Source of the DNA: Reyranella sp.
GTDB taxonomy: Bacteria; Pseudomonadota; Alphaproteobacteria; Reyranellales; Reyranellaceae
Assembly (NCBI GenBank): GCA_021732965.1
Contig: JAKFVZ010000392.1
Location: 1-21,142, forward strand
Direction of reading: 5' to 3'
Length of the DNA stretch: 21,142 bases
The stretch's first letter is position 1; every line of letters starts with the position of its first letter. Below are positions 16,005 to 21,142 of this stretch, in pieces. The translations under genes were made by a program, and so were the position numbers. Under the pieces are notes generated by a model. That model was not told the origin of the DNA, ran no database searches, and saw nothing but the letters and a program-made list of their open reading frames with translations.

Positions 16005-16895
16005 CTACAGCCGGTAGACGCTGTCGATCGTGGCGCGCCCGTCCTCGGTCTTGACTCGTTCGTCCTTCACCATCTGGACAAGATGGGCCAGCATCGAGCG
16101 GCCGGCCGCCGGATGAAGATGGACCGGCGTGTCGGCGTAATTCTTTGCCACCATCTGCGGGATGGTCTGCGGTCCGTCCTTGAGGCGCGCGATGATCTGC
16201 GCCTCGCGGCCCAGCCGATGCTCGATATAGGCCTGCACGAACGGATTGGGATCGCGGATCTCCGCACCGTGCGTCGGGATGTAGAGGCTCTCGTCGCGCG
16301 GCAGCAGCTTGCGCAGCGACGCGAAGTAGTCGGCCATGTTGCCGTCGGGCGGCGAGATCACCGCCGTGGACCAGCCCATGACGTGGTCGCCCGAGAGCAG
16401 CGCCTTGTCTTCCTTCACCGCGAAGCAGAGATGGTTGGAGATGTGGCCCGGCGTATAGACCGCCTCGACGTTCCAGCCGTCGCCCTGGATCACGTCGCCG
16501 TCGTTCAGCTTCACGTCCGGCGCGAAGGAGAAGTCGCCTTCCTGCTCGGTCGTGACGCCTTCGGGCGTCGGGTGCGGGCCGTAGCTGTAGACCTTGGCGC
16601 CGGTTGCCTTGGCGAGCGCCGGCGTCGCCGGCACATGGTCGATATGGGTGTGCGTCACCAGGATGTGCGTCACCGTCTCGCCGCGCAGCGCGCGCAGCAC
16701 GGCATCGATATGCTCCTGGTCGTCGGGACCGGGATCGACGACGGCGACGTTGCCGTGGCCGATGATGTAGGTGCCGGTGCCCTTGAAGGTGAAGGCACTC
16801 GGATTGTTGGCCACGACGCGGCGGATGAGCGGCGTCACCTCCATCGCGGTGCCGTAGTCGAACTTGAAATCCCTGATGAAAGGAATGCCGGCCAT
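16005..16895 (-). CDS. MBL-fold metallo-hydrolase, LACTB2-like
   Basis: Metallo-beta-lactamase fold hydrolase, 296 residues from the ATG at 16895. Zinc ligands are visible: THTHIDH (H82, H84, D86, H87), PGH (H151) and SGD (D170), with a later THG (PTHGAEI). The C-terminal ~80 residues (about 215 on, with PQTIPQMVAKNYAD) look like the winged-helix tail of LACTB2/ribonuclease-like MBL proteins. The ATG at 16907 would lie inside an inverted repeat and lacks a Shine-Dalgarno; the ATG at 16895 has GAGGG seven bases upstream, so I prefer it. The second gene in an operon with a secreted beta-propeller and an SDR. The substrate (thioester, lactone or nucleic acid) is not decided by sequence. Confidence 0.92.
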   Translation of the reverse strand: MAGIPFIRDFKFDYGTAMEVTPLIRRVVANNPSAFTFKGTGTYIIGHGNVAVVDPGPDDQEHIDAVLRALRGETVTHILVTHTHIDHVPATPALAKATGAKVYSYGPHPTPEGVTTEQEGDFSFAPDVKLNDGDVIQGDGWNVEAVYTPGHISNHLCFAVKEDKALLSGDHVMGWSTAVISPPDGNMADYFASLRKLLPRDESLYIPTHGAEIRDPNPFVQAYIEHRLGREAQIIARLKDGPQTIPQMVAKNYADTPVHLHPAAGRSMLAHLVQMVKDERVKTEDGRATIDSVYRL

Positions 16896-16903
16896 TTCAG
16901 CCC

Positions 16904-16977
16904 TCATTGGAGCGCGCCACTCCAGTGGCGCTCGGATCCTGAATCATGAGCGCCACTGGAGTGGCGCGCTCCAATGA
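16904..16977. repeat. Perfect 30-bp inverted repeat with nested palindromes
   Basis: Arms 16904-16933 and 16948-16977 are exact reverse complements, with a 14-nt loop. Each arm contains its own small hairpin, GCGCCAC-TCCA-GTGGCGC (7-bp stem, 4-nt loop). The element starts next to the TAG of the propeller gene and ends beside the Shine-Dalgarno of the MBL gene, filling the intergenic gap. It resembles a paired REP/BIME-type element. In the transcript the full hairpin would sit directly 5' of the MBL ribosome binding site. Confidence 0.9.
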
Positions 16978-18654
16978 CTATGGAGGCGTGAGCTTGTAGA
17001 GCGAGTTCCGGACATCCGCGCTGACGTAGACGATGCCGGTGCGGCCGACCGCGACGCCCGTGGGCACGAGCGCAGGCGGACCGCCGGGGAACGGCGCCAG
17101 GCCGATATCGAGGTTCGAGGCGATCACCGTTTTCGCGCCGGTTGCCGGGTCGATGGCGACGATGCGCTTCTGGCCGACCTCGGCCACGTACAGACGCCCG
17201 TCGGGACCGATGTCGATGCCTTCGGGACCGGTCAGGTTGTCGGCCACCACCTTGCGCGCGCCCGTGGCGACGTCGATCTGGCTGACGGCACCGGCGGAGA
17301 TCTCGGTGATGTAGACCAGCGAGCCCGGCCCGTGCGCCATGGCGACAGGACCGCGCAGCTCCTTCACGACGATGCTGCGTTCCTTGCCGTCGGCGCTGAC
17401 CTTCACGAGGTTGCCGCTGGCCAGCTCGGCCACGTACATCGTGCCGTCGGCAAACTCCACGGCATCGACGGGCGCCGAGAACTCGCCCAGCGTCGCCGTC
17501 AGCTTGCCGGTCTTGCGGTCGACCTTTTCCACAGTGTTCGAGAACCAGCTGGTGAGCAGCACGTTCTTCGGGCCGAGCGAGATGCCGATCGGATAGGCGT
17601 GCGTCTCGCCATGCACGCGCAGCACGTCGCTCACCGCGCCGTTGGCGCCGTCGACCGTGCGATAGCTGAACACGTCCGCGACATGCACCGTGTCCTTGCC
17701 GCCGTCGGTCGAGACGGCGAGGTCGGCCGGCACCGCGAGATTGCCTTCGACGATGGTGCGCCAGGAGCCGGTCTGCTTGTCGACCAGGTAGATCCCGTTG
17801 TCGGTCATCGAGGAGACGAACAGGCGGCCGCGCGAATCGAACGCCAGATTGTCGAGGCCGGGCTTCATCGAGGCCACCAGCTTCTTGGCCTTGCTGGTGA
17901 GGCTCACGCTCCAGATGCCGCCGGTGCCGGTATCGACGACATAGACATTGTCGCGGTTCTGCGGATCGATGTTGGCGGCGGCCGGCGTCTTGAAGCCGGA
18001 CGCGATCACGTCCGTGGCGCCGGTCTCCAGGTTGACCTTGACGATGTCGCCCTTGAACCACAGCGGGCCATAGAGGAAGCCGTCGTCCTTGTGGACCTCG
18101 AAGCCGTTGAGACCGCCGAGCTTCTCGGCGATGCGGCGCAGCTCGCCACGCGCGAACGGCTTGAAGTCGGGCTTGTCGACGTTCCGGATGTCGATCTCGT
18201 AGAGCGCGTCGCCGAGGAAGACCTCGGAGACGAACAGCCTTCCGTCCTTGCCGAACGCGAGCGAATTGGGACCGCTCATGCCGTGCGCGACCTCGATGGT
18301 CTTGCCGTTCGGCTTGCGGACATAGACCTTGCCGATCAGGAACGCCGTCCACGCCATGGTGCCGTCATCGGCGAAGGCGATGTCGTCGGCCATGCCGGTT
18401 GGCGGATCGATCACGCGGTCGACCTCACCCGAATCGACCTGCACCCGGTAGAGGGTCTGGCCGATCACCGAGCCGGCGAAGAGCTGGTCGTCCTTGTTGA
18501 AGGCAAGCCCGTGCACGCCGTGGAACCAGGATCCCTGCACCAGGAACTGCTGGCCATATTCCTTGGGTGGCGGCGCCACCGCCTGCTGCGCCCCTGCGCC
18601 GCCGGCCATGCCGAACACAAGCACCGCCGTAGCGACAATGCGGCCCAACCCCAT
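16978..18654 (-). CDS. Secreted beta-propeller protein (NHL/SMP-30-like, probably two propellers)
   Basis: 558 residues with a Sec signal peptide (about 1-22, cutting after GAGA-Q) and repeated four-strand units of the type GLAF-x-DGRLFVSE-x-x-x-I-x-x-I-D, seen at least ten times from about residue 50 to the end. The number of repeats suggests two tandem six-bladed propellers. Proteins of this kind are extracytoplasmic; some are lactonases or binding platforms, but no catalytic metal-site set can be named here. Start supported by GGAGG eight bases upstream. First gene of the propeller-MBL-SDR operon, so a substrate common to all three is possible but unproven. Confidence 0.88.
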   Translation of the reverse strand: MGLGRIVATAVLVFGMAGGAGAQQAVAPPPKEYGQQFLVQGSWFHGVHGLAFNKDDQLFAGSVIGQTLYRVQVDSGEVDRVIDPPTGMADDIAFADDGTMAWTAFLIGKVYVRKPNGKTIEVAHGMSGPNSLAFGKDGRLFVSEVFLGDALYEIDIRNVDKPDFKPFARGELRRIAEKLGGLNGFEVHKDDGFLYGPLWFKGDIVKVNLETGATDVIASGFKTPAAANIDPQNRDNVYVVDTGTGGIWSVSLTSKAKKLVASMKPGLDNLAFDSRGRLFVSSMTDNGIYLVDKQTGSWRTIVEGNLAVPADLAVSTDGGKDTVHVADVFSYRTVDGANGAVSDVLRVHGETHAYPIGISLGPKNVLLTSWFSNTVEKVDRKTGKLTATLGEFSAPVDAVEFADGTMYVAELASGNLVKVSADGKERSIVVKELRGPVAMAHGPGSLVYITEISAGAVSQIDVATGARKVVADNLTGPEGIDIGPDGRLYVAEVGQKRIVAIDPATGAKTVIASNLDIGLAPFPGGPPALVPTGVAVGRTGIVYVSADVRNSLYKLTPP

Positions 18655-18711
18655 CCCGTTTTCCTCCGACCGTCTCTCTCGCGGCGCGGACTTTAGACCG
18701 GAGGACGGGTT

Positions 18712-18739
18712 TTGTAACGCCGAACCCTTCGGCTACCAT
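18712..18739 (+). promoter_or_regulatory. Candidate sigma-70-type promoter of the CaiB-family gene
   Basis: TTGTAA (18712-18717) and TACCAT (18734-18739), each four of six to consensus, are 16 nt apart in the divergent gap. The expected start near 18746 leaves a 34-nt leader with the strong AGGAGG at 18768-18773. Moderate match, no experimental support. Confidence 0.4.
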
Positions 18740-18779
18740 CGTTCCGACAAGAAAACGCGCATTCTGCAGGAGGAAAATC

Positions 18780-19931
18780 ATGGCGGGTCCGCTTTCGGGA
18801 CTGACGATCGTCGAGCTGGCCGGTATCGGCCCGGCACCGATGTGCTCGATGATGCTGGGCGACATGGGCGCCGACGTCATTCGCGTCGATCGTACGAAAG
18901 CGCACGTCATGGATCGTCTCGCCGATCCGAAATTCGCCGTCCACAATCGCAGCCGCCGCTCGGTGTCGATCGACCTGCAGAAAAAGGAAGGCGTCGAGGT
19001 GGTGCTGCGCCTGATCGACAAGGCCGACGGCATGACCGAGCCGTTCCGGCCCGGCGTCGCCGAACGCCTGGGCCTCGGTCCCGACGTCTGCCTCGCGCGC
19101 AATCCGAAGCTGGTCTATGGCCGCATGACCGGATGGGGCCAGGAAGGCCCGCTCGCCAAGGCGGCCGGCCACGACATCAACTACATCGCGCTGACCGGCG
19201 CGCTGCATGCGATCGGCGGCAAGGACAAGCCGATGCCGCCGCTCAACCTCGTGGGCGATTTCGGCGGCGGCGGCATGCTGCTGGCCTTCGGCATGGTCTG
19301 CGGCCTGCTCGAGGCGCAGCGCTCCGGCAAGGGCCAGGTGGTCGATGCCGCGATGGTCGACGGCGCGGCCCTGCTGCTGGGTGGCATCTACGGCATGGCG
19401 GGTGCAGGCCTGTGGAGCGACGAGCGCGAGAGCAACATGCTCGACGGCGGCGCCCACTTCTATGGCACCTACGAGACCAAGGACGGCAAGCACGTCTGCA
19501 TCGGCTCAATCGAGCCGCAGTTCTACGACCTGCTGCTCGACAAGACCGGCCTCAAGGGCGAGACGCTGCCGGCGCAGATGGACCGCAAGGCCTGGGGGCA
19601 GCTCAAGGCGAAGCTCGCCGGCATCTTCAAGACGAAGACGCGCGACGAATGGTGCGCGATCATGGAGGGCACGGACATCTGCTTCGCCCCGGTGCTCTCC
19701 ATGAAGGAAGCGCCGGATCATGCGCACGCCAAGGCGCGCAACGCCTATGTCGATGTGGCCGGCTTCGCCCAGCCTGCCGCCGCCCCGCGCTTCTCGCGCA
19801 CCAGGGAAGCGGTGAAGGGCCCTGCCGCGAAGCGCGGCCAGCACACCGACGAGATCCTGGGCGAGCGCGGCTTCTCGGCCAAGGAGATCGGCGAGCTCAA
19901 GGCCGCCGGCGTCGTCGGCCCGCAGGCCTGA
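18780..19931 (+). CDS. CaiB/BaiF CoA-transferase family protein, alpha-methylacyl-CoA racemase-like
   Basis: Class III CoA-transferase fold, 383 residues. The N-terminal LSGLTIVELAGIGPAPMCSMMLGDMGADVIRV is the family signature. Residues matching the catalytic pair of Mycobacterium alpha-methylacyl-CoA racemase (His126, Asp156) are seen in AGHDINY (H131) and LVGDFGGGG (D160), and the length is that of the racemase subgroup, favouring epimerisation of 2-methylacyl-CoA over transfer. Likely role: breakdown of branched fatty acids or steroid side chains. The start is set by AGGAGG at 18768-18773. It is followed 24 bp later by an EI24 gene, probably unrelated in function. Confidence 0.92.
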   Translation: MAGPLSGLTIVELAGIGPAPMCSMMLGDMGADVIRVDRTKAHVMDRLADPKFAVHNRSRRSVSIDLQKKEGVEVVLRLIDKADGMTEPFRPGVAERLGLGPDVCLARNPKLVYGRMTGWGQEGPLAKAAGHDINYIALTGALHAIGGKDKPMPPLNLVGDFGGGGMLLAFGMVCGLLEAQRSGKGQVVDAAMVDGAALLLGGIYGMAGAGLWSDERESNMLDGGAHFYGTYETKDGKHVCIGSIEPQFYDLLLDKTGLKGETLPAQMDRKAWGQLKAKLAGIFKTKTRDEWCAIMEGTDICFAPVLSMKEAPDHAHAKARNAYVDVAGFAQPAAAPRFSRTREAVKGPAAKRGQHTDEILGERGFSAKEIGELKAAGVVGPQA

Positions 19932-19955
19932 CGCCAGGAGCTTGGTGGATAACCC

Positions 19956-20651
19956 ATGGTCCGCGCCTTCGAACTGGCGGTGCAGCAGCTTGGCGATCCC
20001 AGGCTGCGCAGCATCGTCTGGCAATCGCTGGCGCTGTCGCTGGTGCTGCAGATCGCCCTCGGCGTACTGGCCTGGTGGGCGCTGCAATCGTTCGCCACGT
20101 TCCAGTGGACCTGGGTGAACGAGACCATCCGCTGGCTGGGCGGCGGCGCCGTGACGGTGCTGGCGCTGATGCTGTTCCCGGCAAGCTTCGGCATCGTGAT
20201 CTCGATCTTCATGGAGCGGATCGCCGACATCGTGGAAGCGAAGCACTATCCTCATCTCGGACCGGCGCGCGGCATCCCGCTCTGGACCGGCCTGTGGTCG
20301 GGCATCGTCTTCCTGGCGATGCTGGTGGCAATCAACCTGGTGATGCTGCCCTTCTACCTGGTCGCCCTGTTCGTCGCCGGGCTGGGCGCGGTCCTGTTCT
20401 ATGGCGTCAACGGCTGGCTTGCCGGCCGCGAATACTATGAGCAGGTCGCCCTGAGACGGCGCGACCCGGCGGAGGTCAAGGCGTGGCGCAAGGCCAACGG
20501 CGGAACGCTGTGGCTGACCGGGGTCGTGATCGTCTTCCTGGGGACAATCCCGATCCTGAACCTGATCGTGCCAGTGCTGGGCGTCGCGATGATGGTTCAT
20601 GTCGCCCAGGGCCTGAAGCCGCCCCTTAACCGGCCGGCCCCGTCGCGCTAA
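19956..20651 (+). CDS. EI24-domain integral membrane protein
   Basis: 231-residue membrane protein of the EI24/CysZ-like superfamily. Hydrophobic spans lie near residues 22-45, 60-84, 105-150 (long, probably two spans) and 185-215. The segment ERIADIVEAKHYPHLGPAR is the cytoplasmic loop typical of alphaproteobacterial EI24 proteins and GYNGWLAGREYYEQVALRR-like text (here YGVNGWLAGREYYEQ) is the other family landmark. Function unknown; CysZ itself transports sulfate, but the closest relatives here are uncharacterised. The stop TAA is embedded in the -10-like TAAACT of the next gene. Confidence 0.88.
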   Translation: MVRAFELAVQQLGDPRLRSIVWQSLALSLVLQIALGVLAWWALQSFATFQWTWVNETIRWLGGGAVTVLALMLFPASFGIVISIFMERIADIVEAKHYPHLGPARGIPLWTGLWSGIVFLAMLVAINLVMLPFYLVALFVAGLGAVLFYGVNGWLAGREYYEQVALRRRDPAEVKAWRKANGGTLWLTGVVIVFLGTIPILNLIVPVLGVAMMVHVAQGLKPPLNRPAPSR

Positions 20652-20654
20652 ACT
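20626..20654 (+). promoter_or_regulatory. Weak candidate promoter giving a leaderless lipoprotein mRNA
   Basis: TTAACC (20626-20631) and TAAACT (20649-20654), each four of six to consensus, are 17 nt apart at the end of the EI24 gene. The -10 ends six bases before the lipoprotein ATG at 20661 and no Shine-Dalgarno is present, which fits a leaderless message. Confidence 0.3.
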
Positions 20655-20660
20655 CGCGCC

Positions 20661-21050
20661 ATGAAAGCTGCATTCGGGGCGCTGGCCGTCACCCTTCTGC
20701 TGGGAGGCTGTCAGACGGGTGGCCCCCAGGAATACTCGCTGGGCGCCGGTGAGACGGGCGTCTTCAGTTCGCGGAACGCCGGCTCGCCGATCCCGGCGGA
20801 TCGCATCAAGGGATTGGACGAGTCCCAGCTCGTCGCCCTGTTCGGTGCCCCCCAGCTCGACCGAAAGGACGGATCGGCGCGTGTCCTGCGCTACCATTCG
20901 GACGCCTGCACGCTGTTCGTCTCGATGTACCAGCGCGGCGGCCAGCCCTTCAAAGCGGAGTTCGCCGACGCCTACGACACGCACCTGAGGCCGCTGCCGA
21001 CCGACCAGTGCGCCGGTTCGATTGCCGCCCAGAAGAAGCGGGTCGCCTGA
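20661..21050 (+). CDS. Small putative outer-membrane lipoprotein
   Basis: 129 residues with a type II signal peptide: MKAAFGALAVTLLLGGC, lipobox LLGGC with Cys17 as the lipidated residue. After a short linker, residues about 52-95 (LDESQLVALFGAPQLDRKDGSARVLRYHSDACTLFVSMY in outline) resemble the helix-hairpin start of BamE/SmpA-fold lipoproteins, in which a G-x-P follows a helix and a beta strand ends in an aromatic. Two further cysteines (YHSDAC, TDQC) may pair. Function unassigned. The stop is TGA at 21048-21050; the last 92 bases of the window hold no gene that I can see. Confidence 0.85.
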   Translation: MKAAFGALAVTLLLGGCQTGGPQEYSLGAGETGVFSSRNAGSPIPADRIKGLDESQLVALFGAPQLDRKDGSARVLRYHSDACTLFVSMYQRGGQPFKAEFADAYDTHLRPLPTDQCAGSIAAQKKRVA

Positions 21051-21142
21051 ACCGGTTCCGTCCCCCGGCAAATTCCGGCACCGCACGACCGCAACTTTTG
21101 CCCGTCGATTCTGTTGTTACGGGGCGTCGTCATTAACGACCG

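Noticed and set aside
18716..18745. AACG and GTTCC in the 18655-18779 gap as an EcfG promoter for the propeller gene
   Set aside because: The spacing is 21 nt, outside the 16-17 nt range.
21051..21142. Final 92 bases as a possible promoter or small RNA region
   Set aside because: No recognisable motif or hairpin with a T tract, and the next gene is outside the window.

Overview
This 21.1 kb window comes from a high-GC, gene-dense chromosome. The longest gap between genes is about 155 bp (14433-14587); no stretch over 300 bp lacks a gene. I see no tRNA, rRNA, CRISPR array, transposase, phage gene or conjugation gene. The organism is most likely a free-living alphaproteobacterium. Two upstream regions carry exact matches to the EcfG general-stress promoter (GGAAC-N16/17-CGTT), which is characteristic of Alphaproteobacteria, and the gene set (intracellular PHA depolymerase, Sco1, CaiB/BaiF enzyme, DUF3309, alphaproteobacterial-style small lipoproteins) fits. 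A Rhodospirillales- or Reyranella-like source is a guess from style, not shown.

Layout. 1-1129 (+): 3' part of an amidase-signature enzyme. A REP-like inverted repeat (1132-1218) separates it from a convergent pair on the minus strand (1227-3066), a flavin-reductase-like protein and an NDH-2-type FAD oxidoreductase split by one in-frame TAG codon. On the plus strand follow a Sco1 copper chaperone, an intracellular PHA depolymerase (probably leaderless), an MscS channel and a PP1/ApaH-like phosphatase (3130-6744). Next is an ECF42-type sigma factor module (6767-8935): a DGPF/YciI protein overlapping the sigma gene by ATGA, then a VOC protein. The YciI and VOC genes are preceded by the same element, TGTCGG-N17-CGTCCT, the likely target of the sigma factor.

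8957-14432 (-): recQ, then a two-gene operon of a double-domain KaiC-like ATPase and a hybrid histidine kinase joined by ATGA overlap. The operon is headed by a perfect EcfG-type promoter. Divergent from recQ is a tiny DUF3309-like membrane protein gene with a second perfect EcfG promoter, then a small secreted protein. 15219-18654 (-): beta-propeller secreted protein, MBL-fold hydrolase and atypical SDR, with a perfect 30-bp inverted repeat between the first two. 18780-21050 (+): CaiB/BaiF family racemase/transferase, EI24 membrane protein and a small lipoprotein.

The most interesting content is regulatory. Two alternative-sigma regulons can be read directly from promoter matches, and one places a KaiC-like/pseudo-receiver histidine kinase pair under probable general-stress control. 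The interrupted oxidoreductase, the degenerate SDR active site, the large inverted repeat at a translation start and the apparent leaderless starts are further points.
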